A DNA stretch of 64,000 nucleotides, from NCBI GenBank assembly GCA_964459305.1, contig CAYWNA010000013.1, forward strand, positions 1 to 64,000, read 5' to 3'. Both the position numbers and the translations under genes were made by a program. The notes beneath the pieces were generated by a model. The model worked only from the letters and a program-made list of their open reading frames with translations, had not been told where the DNA came from and did no database searches. Below, one piece after another: positions 1 to 7,537 of this stretch; the first letter of the stretch is position 1, and every line of letters begins with the position of its first letter. This stretch comes from CAYWNA01 sp964459305. GTDB taxonomy: Bacteria > Planctomycetota > Planctomycetia > Pirellulales > Pirellulaceae.

Positions 1-408
1 GACACCACTGTTTCTGCCAAACTGACAAGCATCACACGCCCGTCCTGCCAATCCGCCAGACGCCCGTCCCGAACTTCCTCATGCATCGCCCCGATCGCCA
101 CGAACCCCGCCTCGACAGCAAATATCGGGCCGTGCGGGATTGGGGTCCTTTTTATCTTGTTCCCCTTAGGATTGGCAGCTTTTGTTTCTTTTGGAATGAA
201 GCAGTTAACCGTCGGATCTGCTTGATGATCTCGGATCTGACCAGAGCCGCCGTATCTTCTACGATCACACCTTCGTTTGATATGAGTGTATTCCTTTTTC
301 GCTGGGCTATTCGTTGACGTTCTACCCCACGGCTACGCAGTCGCGGTGTTCTTCCGTTTTGCGGCTACGTCGGCAATTATTGCCGCAATTGGCATCCCCC
401 TATACATG
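1..408. other. Non-coding stretch downstream of the suf operon
   Basis: I see no convincing gene here. The short open frames on the plus strand have no ribosome binding site and no recognisable protein character. A perfect 15-base palindrome centred near 378 (CGGCAATTATTGCCG) lies about 25 bases past the stop of the last suf gene. It has no real loop and no T-run, so I do not call it a terminator. Confidence 0.5.
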
Positions 409-963
409 CTACCACATCAGACCCAACTCCAGCCGAGCTGCCTCCGACATCTGGCTTTCGTCCCACGCAAGCGGCATCACGAGTTCCACGTGAACCTGTT
501 TCACGCCGGGCAAACGTGAGAGCTTTTCTTCAACGTCATACCTCAGCACGTCGCCCATGCCGCAGCCGGGGCTTGTCAGTGCCATCTTGATGTCGATGCG
601 TTTGCCGCCATCGGGCAGATCGGAAACGTCGCTGCTATGAATCAGGCCTAGTTCGACGATGTTAACGGGGATTTCGGGATCGTAGCACGTCTCTAACTCC
701 GCCATGATCTGTTCCTGCAGTGAATCTCCCGAATCGGCTGTGGCGGTGGGGTCGGTAGATACGGGAACCTCCAATCCCAGGACATCGGCATCCTTTCCGG
801 CAATTCGCAGCATGAAGCCCCACTCGGACATCACCGTGAACGATCCCCCCAACGCCTGAGTCACCCGCACTTCCGTCCCGGCTGGGATCCTGACTGGAGC
901 GCCGTCCGGGATCTCAATGCCTTCGCAGTCGCGGGTTGTCTGAATGGGTGGACCTGGTTGCAT
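409..963 (-). CDS. sufT: SufT-like Fe-S cluster assembly protein (DUF59/MIP18 family)
   Basis: 184 residues. The C-terminal half (about 85-175) is a DUF59/MIP18 domain: it has the YDPEIPVNIVELGLI core and a conserved SPGCGMGD segment with the single cysteine used by this family for iron-sulfur maturation. The N-terminal half (about 10-75) is the extra beta-rich part typical of the longer SufT proteins found in suf operons. It is the last gene of the operon, 8 bases after sufU, which supports a role in loading or transferring Fe-S clusters made by the SufBCD scaffold. The biochemical role of SufT in the family is an accessory one; the assignment rests on sequence pattern and operon position. 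Confidence 0.9.
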   Translation of the reverse strand: MQPGPPIQTTRDCEGIEIPDGAPVRIPAGTEVRVTQALGGSFTVMSEWGFMLRIAGKDADVLGLEVPVSTDPTATADSGDSLQEQIMAELETCYDPEIPVNIVELGLIHSSDVSDLPDGGKRIDIKMALTSPGCGMGDVLRYDVEEKLSRLPGVKQVHVELVMPLAWDESQMSEAARLELGLMW

Positions 964-971
964 GGTTTCGA

Positions 972-1430
972 TTACTCCGTGGAGACCAACGCTTCATCGT
1001 CTTCCAAGGCCGCGCACAGCGCGTGCCAGGCAAGCGTGGCGCACTTGACACGTAACGGGAATTGGCGCACGCCTGCGAACGCCACCAGTTGTTCCAGCTC
1101 AGGATCTGCTTCGGCCGGATCCGTCTTGCCCGTGACGAGATCTTGGAAATTGCGGAATAGCCGCTCGGCTTGCTGGCGAGTCTTTCCTTTGAGTAGCTCG
1201 GTCATGATCGACGCGGAGGCTTTGGAAATCGCACAACCATCCCCACGGAATCCGATATCCGTGACGATATCGTCCTGCAAGTTGAGGTACACAATGATCT
1301 GATCGCCGCACAGCGGGTTGTGCCCTTCCGCCGTGTGATTGGCATCGGGCAACACGCGGAAGTTCCGCGGGCTGCGTTGGTGATCCAGAATCACTTCCTG
1401 ATAGAGTTCACGCAATTCGTCAGTCAGCAA
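972..1430 (-). CDS. sufU: SufU-type sulfur-transfer / scaffold protein
   Basis: 152 residues, the usual size of SufU. The three zinc/sulfur-ligand cysteines are visible at C41 (PLCGD, with D43), C66 (GDGCAIS) and C130 (RVKCATL). The insertion between the second and third cysteine that separates SufU from IscU is present. In the family SufU accepts persulfide sulfur from SufS and passes it to the SufBCD scaffold. The gene overlaps the end of sufS by 7 bases, so translation is probably coupled and SufS/SufU are made together. Confidence 0.95.
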   Translation of the reverse strand: MLTDELRELYQEVILDHQRSPRNFRVLPDANHTAEGHNPLCGDQIIVYLNLQDDIVTDIGFRGDGCAISKASASIMTELLKGKTRQQAERLFRNFQDLVTGKTDPAEADPELEQLVAFAGVRQFPLRVKCATLAWHALCAALEDDEALVSTE

Positions 1431-2704
1431 CGAAACACCTCCTGTACCTGATCGATGACTTCAACGGCCGCGTCGATATCTGCTTTGATGTTGTACAGGC
1501 CCAGCGAGATTCGCGTGGTGGCCGACACGCCGAAGCGGTCCATCACGGGCTGGGCGCAGTGATGGCCGGTACGGACGGCGACACCTTCACGATCCAGAAT
1601 GGTGCCCAAGTCGTGGGGATGGACACCGTCGAGCACGAAGGAGATTACAGCCGTCTTGTCACTCGCTGTGCCGATGATGCGGACGCCTGGTATGTCTGAA
1701 AGCGCCTCGGTGGCGTAGACGAGCAGTGCATGTTCGTGATCGGCCACCGCGGTGAGGTCCAAGTCCTGCAGATAATCGATGGCAGCGCCAAGGCCGACGG
1801 CTCCCGCGATGTTTGGCGTGCCGGCTTCGAACCGGTGAGGGAGATCTTCGAACGTCGTTTTCTCAAAAGTCACCGATCGTATCATGTCGCCCCCGGTCTG
1901 GTATGGCGGCATGGCGTCGAGCAACTCCTTCTTTGCGTACAAAACGCCGATTCCCGTCGGCCCGTAGAGCTTGTGACCTGAGAACACGCAAAAGTCGCAG
2001 TCGAGTCGCCGGATATCCACTGGCACGTGCGGAGCGGCTTGGGCCCCGTCGATCAGCACGGGAACGTCCCATCGATGGGCCATTTCGACGATCTGACGAA
2101 CGGGATTGATCGTGCCAAGTGCATTCGACACGTGGGTAACCGCCACCAGCTTCGTTCGCGGCCCCAGCAGTCGCTCGTATGCATCCAACCGCAACTCGCC
2201 GTCGTCATTGATCGGGATCACTCGCAAGTGGGCACCGCGATCCTTGCACAGCATTTGCCAGGGGACGATATTCGCATGGTGCTCCATGGTCGAGATGATA
2301 ACCTCATCGCCCTCCTGAACCTGCTGGCGGCCGAAGGTTTGGGCTACGAGATTGATGGCTTCCGTTGCTCCGCGCACGAAAATCACTTCGGCCGAGTTTG
2401 CCGCGTTGATGAACGATTGGACTTTTGCACGAGCGCCTTCGTACAAGCTGGTTGCCTGCTCGGATAACAAGTGCACGCCACGGTGTATGTTCGCGTTGGT
2501 TTCGCAATAGAAGCTGGTAATCGCATCGATGACCGTTTGCGGCTTCTGCGTGGTTGCCGCGCTGTCGAGATAGACCAACGGCTTGCCATGTACCAGCCGC
2601 CCGATGATCGGAAAATCCTGTCGCGCCCGCCAGGCATCAAACGGCGAGGTGTAGATCGCCGACTCGGCGACGTCGTGCTCCAGAGGTTCGGCTGTGGCCA
2701 TCAC
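1424..2704 (-). CDS. sufS: SufS cysteine desulfurase (class V aminotransferase fold)
   Basis: 426 residues, full length for group II cysteine desulfurases. PLP is held by K245 in FSGHKLYGPTG; the persulfide-forming cysteine is C383 in the short loop RTGHHCAQP typical of SufS rather than IscS. The N-terminal motif YLDSAATTQKP and the THVSNALGT loop are intact. It releases sulfur from cysteine, giving alanine and an enzyme persulfide that is passed to SufU. The first codon is GTG at 2704 immediately followed by ATG; a GGGAGAG ribosome binding site sits 5-8 bases upstream, so either start is possible. Cytoplasmic. Confidence 0.96.
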   Translation of the reverse strand: MMATAEPLEHDVAESAIYTSPFDAWRARQDFPIIGRLVHGKPLVYLDSAATTQKPQTVIDAITSFYCETNANIHRGVHLLSEQATSLYEGARAKVQSFINAANSAEVIFVRGATEAINLVAQTFGRQQVQEGDEVIISTMEHHANIVPWQMLCKDRGAHLRVIPINDDGELRLDAYERLLGPRTKLVAVTHVSNALGTINPVRQIVEMAHRWDVPVLIDGAQAAPHVPVDIRRLDCDFCVFSGHKLYGPTGIGVLYAKKELLDAMPPYQTGGDMIRSVTFEKTTFEDLPHRFEAGTPNIAGAVGLGAAIDYLQDLDLTAVADHEHALLVYATEALSDIPGVRIIGTASDKTAVISFVLDGVHPHDLGTILDREGVAVRTGHHCAQPVMDRFGVSATTRISLGLYNIKADIDAAVEVIDQVQEVFRC

Positions 2705-2731
2705 TTATTCTCTCCCGAACAAACGCACAAA

Positions 2732-4090
2732 CTATCGGCAGACTCGTTCATGTGTCTTCCCTCCTGGCAAGCTCCGGTCGGCCAAAAGCAAACCTTGGAG
2801 GTAGGCTCGCACAGGTTCGACCTTCACTCCCTCGACGACTTCATTGGCGAATGCGTAGATCAGCAGCGAGCGAGCCAGGTCTTGGGAAATGCCTCGCGAG
2901 CGCAGGTAAAACATGGCCTGCTCGTCGAGCTGCCCAACCGTCGCACCATGCGTGCACTTGACATCGTCTGCGTAGATCTCCAGTTGTGGCTTGGTGTCGA
3001 TCACCGCGTCGTCAGAGAGTAACAACACCTGATTGCTCTGCTTGGCGTCGGTTTTCTGTGCATCCTGATGAACGTAAATCTTGCCGTTGAACACGCCTTT
3101 GGCACGTTCATCCAGAATCCCTTTGTAAAGCTCAAAGCTGTCGCAGTGCGGTTTCGTGTGGTCGATGCGGGTGCGATTGTCCGCGTGTTGCTGGCCGGCG
3201 GCAAGATAGAGGCCGCCCAGCGTGCACTCGCAGCCTTCCGCATCCAGCACGGGGTTGATTTCGTTGCGAGCCAGCTTCCCACCAAGCGAAAAATAGTGGG
3301 ACGAAAATCGGCTGTTGGCCGACTGGTGCACTCGCGTCGTGGCGATGTGGTAGGCATTGGTACTCTCTTGTTGCACCTTGTAGTGATCCAATGCCGCGCC
3401 GTCACCAACGGTGACCTCAGTGACGGCGTTCGTGAGATAGGCGTCGTCATTCAATCCTAGGTAGCTCTCAATAATGGTCGCCCGGGCCTGGGATTCGATG
3501 GTGATCACGTTGCGGGGGTGAGACGCATATTGGCCGTTGGGAGAAGTCGAAATGAACAGCAAGTGAATGGGATGCTCGACGATCGCGCCTTTAGGTATGT
3601 GGATGAACGCGCCGTCTTGAACCATGGACGTGTTCAGGGCGGTAAACGGGGCGTCATCGTATGCTGCTTGATGGCCGAGGATCGCTTGTACCACATCGGG
3701 CCGATATTCGAGAGCATCGGCCACGCTCTGTACGATCACTTCGCTGGGCATAGCAGGCAGCCACGACAACTCGGCCGAGTGCCAGCCGTTTACAAAGACC
3801 AATCGTGGGAACTCCGAGCCAAAAAGGAATGGTGTTACGGCATCAAGTTCGACATTGCTCGCCGATGGTTGAGCCAATTCGAAGTGCGTCTTGGCAATCG
3901 GAGCGACATTGGTAAACCGCCACTCTTCCTGCCGCGTTGTGGGGAAGCCCAATTCGGTGAAGCGGCCGAACGCATCGCTGCGGAGTCGGCCAAGCCACGG
4001 CGGACTCGCGCCCCCGCGACTCTCAATTGCGGCGAAACTGGAGCGAAACGGGGCCGACCGTTCATTCTGTTGTGGGGTGGCAATCATCAT
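2732..4090 (-). CDS. sufD: SufD, Fe-S scaffold subunit
   Basis: 452 residues. The C-terminal two thirds is the SUF-FeS beta-helix core shared by SufB and SufD, with the recognisable C-terminal run containing CTHGATVGQLDEQAMFYLRS and SRGISQDLARSLL. SufD pairs with SufB and the ATPase SufC in the SufBC2D scaffold and helps iron entry. The N-terminal 70 residues include LGFPTTRQEEWRFTN, the usual SufD entry motif. It lies 27 bases upstream of sufS and 36 bases after sufC, all in one direction. Two adjacent ATG codons begin the frame and no strong ribosome binding site is seen. Confidence 0.94.
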   Translation of the reverse strand: MMIATPQQNERSAPFRSSFAAIESRGGASPPWLGRLRSDAFGRFTELGFPTTRQEEWRFTNVAPIAKTHFELAQPSASNVELDAVTPFLFGSEFPRLVFVNGWHSAELSWLPAMPSEVIVQSVADALEYRPDVVQAILGHQAAYDDAPFTALNTSMVQDGAFIHIPKGAIVEHPIHLLFISTSPNGQYASHPRNVITIESQARATIIESYLGLNDDAYLTNAVTEVTVGDGAALDHYKVQQESTNAYHIATTRVHQSANSRFSSHYFSLGGKLARNEINPVLDAEGCECTLGGLYLAAGQQHADNRTRIDHTKPHCDSFELYKGILDERAKGVFNGKIYVHQDAQKTDAKQSNQVLLLSDDAVIDTKPQLEIYADDVKCTHGATVGQLDEQAMFYLRSRGISQDLARSLLIYAFANEVVEGVKVEPVRAYLQGLLLADRSLPGGKTHERVCR

Positions 4091-4126
4091 TCGATTCCAT
4101 GCAAAATGCGTGCTTCCATCTGAAGG

Positions 4127-4897
4127 TTAGACGGCGGAGGCGAATTCCTCCGCGGCGAGTTGATCAACAAAGGCATAACCCGTCTCCTCCAACTCAAGCG
4201 CCAACTCCTTACCGCCGGATCGCACAATGCGGCCTCCCGATAGCACGTGAACCTTATCGGGAACCACATAATCAAGCAGTCGTTGATAGTGGGTAACGAG
4301 GATGATCGCTCGCTTTGCGTCCCGCAACGAATTCACTCCCTCGGCCACAATTCGCAGCGCGTCAATGTCCAGGCCGGAGTCCGTCTCGTCGAGGATCGCC
4401 AGCTTGGGCTCCAGCACGGCCATCTGAAAGATCTCGTTGCGCTTCTTTTCGCCGCCGGAAAAGCCTTCGTTGACCGGACGACTGAGCAGGCTTTGGTCCA
4501 TGTGAAAGAGCTTCCCCTTGGCTTTGATCAGCCGGAGAAACTCCATCGCGTCAAATTCCTTTTCGCCGCGATACTTGCGGATAGAGTTCAGCGCTGCCTT
4601 CAAAAAATACGTGTTGCTGATCCCCGGAATCTCCACCGGGTACTGAAAGGCCATGAAGACACCCTCACAGGCCCGCTCCTCGGGCGACATGTCGAGCAAG
4701 TCTTGACCTTCATAGATGACTTGCCCATGCGTCACCTCGTACTCTTCGCGGCCAGTCAACACTTGTGCCAGCGTACTCTTGCCCGAACCGTTAGGTCCCA
4801 TGATGGCGTGGACTTCACCCGCGTTGACTGAAAGATCGATACCCCGCAGGATGTCGGTGCTGTCGACGCCTGCATGTAGGTCTCTTATTTCCAGCAT
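4127..4897 (-). CDS. sufC: SufC, ABC-type ATPase of the Suf scaffold
   Basis: 256 residues from the chosen ATG. Walker A GPNGSGKST, the atypical SufC signature FSGGEKKRNE and Walker B LAILDETDSGLDID are all present, followed by the switch histidine in ILVTHYQRLL. The longer open frame starts 15 codons earlier, but I prefer 4897 because an AAAGGAACATC ribosome binding site precedes it and family members begin with this MLEIRDLHA sequence. SufC hydrolyses ATP to rearrange the SufB-SufD heterodimer during cluster building. It is a soluble ABC protein without a membrane partner. Confidence 0.96.
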   Translation of the reverse strand: MLEIRDLHAGVDSTDILRGIDLSVNAGEVHAIMGPNGSGKSTLAQVLTGREEYEVTHGQVIYEGQDLLDMSPEERACEGVFMAFQYPVEIPGISNTYFLKAALNSIRKYRGEKEFDAMEFLRLIKAKGKLFHMDQSLLSRPVNEGFSGGEKKRNEIFQMAVLEPKLAILDETDSGLDIDALRIVAEGVNSLRDAKRAIILVTHYQRLLDYVVPDKVHVLSGGRIVRSGGKELALELEETGYAFVDQLAAEEFASAV

Positions 4898-4987
4898 GAT
4901 GTTCCTTTCTCTTTGTAGGAAATCTCTCAGGACACAAACCACGTGGCCTGGGCTATCCGTGGGGCACTTTGCAACGTCTGACGCTCA

Positions 4988-6433
4988 TCATCCAACACTC
5001 CCTTCCAAACGGACTCCCAGTAGTTTTTGAGCCTCCACGGCAAACTCCATTGGCAACTCGCGGAACACTTCCTTGCAGAAGCCGTTGACGATCATGTTCA
5101 CCGCGTCCTCAGTCGGGATGCCACGTTGGCGGCAATAGAAGATTTGGTCTTCGCCGATCTTCGACGTGGACGCCTCGTGCTCGACCTTGGCCGTCGTGTT
5201 CTTGACTTCGATGTACGGAAATGTATGGGCGCCGCAACGATCACCAATCAGCAACGAATCGCATTGCGAGAAGTTGCGAGCGTTGGCTGCGCCTTTTTGA
5301 ATCTTCACCAAGCCGCGGTAGCTGTTCTGGCCGAGGCCGGCGGAGATCCCCTTGGAGACGATCGTGCTACGCGTGTTTCGCCCGATATGGATCATCTTGG
5401 TCCCCGTATCCGCCTGCTGCCGGTTGGCGGTCAGCGCCACCGAATAGAACTCGCCCACGGAGTTGTCGCCCAGCAAGATGACGCTGGGGTATTTCCAGGT
5501 GATTGCGGAACCGGTCTCCACCTGAGTCCATGAGATTTTCGAATTCGCACCGCGGCAGGCACCGCGTTTGGTGACGAAATTGTAGATCCCACCCTTGCCG
5601 TCTTTGTCGCCGGGGTACCAGTTCTGTACGGTCGAGTACTTGATCTCGGCATCCTCCAAGCAAACCAACTCGACCACCGCCGCGTGGAGTTGGTGCTCGT
5701 CGCGCATTGGCGCCGTGCAACCCTCCAGATAGCTCACGTGGCTTCCCGATTCAGCGACGATCAGCGTGCGCTCGAACTGCCCGGTGTTCGCCGAGTTGAT
5801 GCGGAAGTAGGTCGATAGCTCCAGCGGGCAGCGGACGCCTTTCGGGATATAGCAGAACGAGCCGTCGCTGAAGACCGCCGAATTCAGCGTCGCAAAATAA
5901 TTGTCGGTGTAGGGCACAACGGAACCGAGGTACTTCCGCACCAACTCCGGGTGCTTCTGGACCGCTTCGGAGAATGGGCAGAAGATGATGCCGTGTTCTG
6001 CCAGTGTGTCTTTGAACGTGGTTGCAACCGAAACACTGTCGAAGACGGCATCGACGGCGACGCCTGCCAGCTGCTTCTGTTCGTTCAGCGGGATGCCCAG
6101 CTTCTCGTAAGTCTCCAACAGCTTTGGATCAACTTCGTCAAGGCTCTTTGGGCCGTCGTCTTTCTTCTTCGGGGCCGAGTAATACACGGCGTTTTGGTAG
6201 TCGATGGGCGGATAGTCTACGTTCGACCATTTGGGCTCCTCCAAGGTGAGCCAATGCCGATACGCCTTCAGCCGCCACTGAAGCAGCCAATCCGGCTCGT
6301 TCTTCTTGGCCGAGATTAGTCGAATGACCTCCTCGCTCAGACCCGGCGGGATCGTATCGGATTCGATGTCCGTCACAAAGCCGTACTTGTATTCCTGATC
6401 GGTCAGTTCCATCACTTCGGTGTCGGTCGTCAT
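4988..6433 (-). CDS. sufB: SufB, Fe-S scaffold core subunit
   Basis: 481 residues from the ATG at 6433. The SufB-specific segments are clear: CPFSEAVQKHPELVRKYLGS, YIPKGVRCPLELSTYFRIN, YLEGCTAPMRDEHQLHAAVVE, and the C-terminal FCRQRGIPTEDAVNMIVNGF. SufB assembles the nascent cluster with SufD and SufC. An upstream extension of 31 codons is open but overlaps the ferredoxin gene and lacks family similarity; GAGGACAAAGGC in front of 6433 is a reasonable ribosome binding site. The gene begins 10 bases after the ferredoxin stop, so it is in the same transcript. Confidence 0.96.
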   Translation of the reverse strand: MTTDTEVMELTDQEYKYGFVTDIESDTIPPGLSEEVIRLISAKKNEPDWLLQWRLKAYRHWLTLEEPKWSNVDYPPIDYQNAVYYSAPKKKDDGPKSLDEVDPKLLETYEKLGIPLNEQKQLAGVAVDAVFDSVSVATTFKDTLAEHGIIFCPFSEAVQKHPELVRKYLGSVVPYTDNYFATLNSAVFSDGSFCYIPKGVRCPLELSTYFRINSANTGQFERTLIVAESGSHVSYLEGCTAPMRDEHQLHAAVVELVCLEDAEIKYSTVQNWYPGDKDGKGGIYNFVTKRGACRGANSKISWTQVETGSAITWKYPSVILLGDNSVGEFYSVALTANRQQADTGTKMIHIGRNTRSTIVSKGISAGLGQNSYRGLVKIQKGAANARNFSQCDSLLIGDRCGAHTFPYIEVKNTTAKVEHEASTSKIGEDQIFYCRQRGIPTEDAVNMIVNGFCKEVFRELPMEFAVEAQKLLGVRLEGSVG

Positions 6434-6443
6434 GCCTTTGTCC

Positions 6444-6782
6444 TCATTTGCCCGATGCCACAGCCATTTGGCAAGTTCCTTGCTTTGCGGATTCTGCCTG
6501 CTCCTGCTCGACAGACCACCGAGCATTTTCGCGACGCTTGCGAACGGATTGACCGGCCATCGTAGCGTTCAGGTCGATAAACGGACGCCACTCGGTCGGC
6601 AGACTGTCTTCGTGGTAGATTGCCTCTGTAGGGCATGCCGGCACGCACGCTTGGCAATCAATGCACTGGTCCGGCCGTATGTACAGCATTTGCTCGCCCT
6701 CGTAGAAGCAGTCGACCGGGCAAACCGCTACGCAATCGGTGTTCTTGCAGCCGAAGCAAGGTTGCGCCACAACGTGTGCCAT
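6444..6782 (-). CDS. Seven-iron ferredoxin (3Fe-4S / 4Fe-4S), first gene of the suf operon
   Basis: 112 residues. The N-terminal half has CFGCKNTDCVAVCPVDCFYEG and then CIDCQACVPACPTEAI, the cysteine spacing of FdxA-type seven-iron ferredoxins with one 3Fe-4S and one 4Fe-4S cluster. The remaining 45 residues form a charged tail (RKRRENARWSVEQEQAES) without motifs. The start at 6782 (MAHVVAQPCFGC) is preceded by CAGGAGCAAAGCAG, a good ribosome binding site; a start ten codons earlier is less likely. Its position 10 bases ahead of sufB suggests it supplies electrons for cluster assembly, or is a major client of it. That role is inferred from context. Confidence 0.92.
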   Translation of the reverse strand: MAHVVAQPCFGCKNTDCVAVCPVDCFYEGEQMLYIRPDQCIDCQACVPACPTEAIYHEDSLPTEWRPFIDLNATMAGQSVRKRRENARWSVEQEQAESAKQGTCQMAVASGK

Positions 6783-7537
6783 CTGCTTTGCTCCTGGGAA
6801 AGAGTCCTGCAATCCACTTGCCGCATCGCGGCGGCGATTGTCCTGTAAACCGTTTGCCCGTGCCGGAAGACCGGCGTCTGTTCGCAGCTAATGATCTCCA
6901 TGGACACGAGATTCATCGCGTACTTGGCCAATTGCGTAGGTGTCTGGACCCTGGCATCGACACCTAATGCAAAACTCGGACCAGGAGGCGGCGGGAGACG
7001 TGAACAGCCTGCACGGGATGACGGCGCAAGCTATTGACTGGTTGCGACTTGCGCTTACCGAGAGAAAAGCGATGACCAGCGATCGCCCCGTGTGCGTGCG
7101 CCGGGCAACAACGATATTTGGTCGTCCCAGCGGCCGCTATTCGCGCAGGATCGGAAAGTCAGCCACTGTAGTTCGTCCGGCGCAATTCGGAAACAAGTTG
7201 TTTCCTACAACGGCTTTGTGGTAGGAAAAACGGCGTCGACTGGACGGCTCCTTAACCAGTAACCCGTGGCCAATAGAACCGGCTCCACGCCGTCCGCATC
7301 GTTGCCGATATTTGGTCTGGCAACGAAATATGGTCGCACTGGTGCTGGCCGTAGTTGGTTTATCAAGCCGTTTGGTTGGGGGCGCAGGAAGGGGTTTGTA
7401 GCTGGATTCGCAAGAATTCAGACGCATTACGCTCAAGGCCTGACTGAATTCTTGCGAATCCAGCTACGAGTTTTGTCGACGAATCCTTGCCGTCCCGCAA
7501 ATCCGTGCCTGCGCCCCTTGGTTGGTCTTGCGCGATA
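6783..7537. other. Intergenic region: suf operon upstream region with repeats
   Basis: About 755 bases without a supported gene, between the suf operon and the end of the sigma-54 activator gene. It must hold the suf promoter, but I cannot place it by consensus. It contains three copies of a short motif of the form CGATATTTGGTC or CGAAATATGGTC (near 7111, 7306 and 7324), a short hairpin near 7190-7206 (GGAAACAAGTTGTTTCC), and a perfect 24-base inverted repeat at 7398-7467. Confidence 0.6.
7398..7467. repeat. GTAGCTG-type palindromic intergenic repeat, copy 1
   Basis: A perfect 24-base inverted repeat: the left arm at 7398-7421 begins GTAGCTGGATTCGCAAGAA and the right arm at 7444-7467 is its exact reverse complement, with a 22-base spacer. 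It lies downstream of the sigma-54 activator gene. Related arms occur near 13055/13311, 20511 and 56053 in this window, so it belongs to a dispersed family. Confidence 0.9.

Noticed and set aside
371..385. CGGCAATTATTGCCG as terminator of the suf operon
   Set aside because: Only a one-base loop and no T-run; it could not form a usual intrinsic terminator.
81..519. Two short plus-strand frames at the left end of the window
   Set aside because: No ribosome binding site, no domain or signal, odd composition; they overlap the end of sufT.
6728..6931. 67-residue minus-strand frame upstream of the ferredoxin
   Set aside because: It overlaps the ferredoxin N-terminus and has no recognisable protein features.
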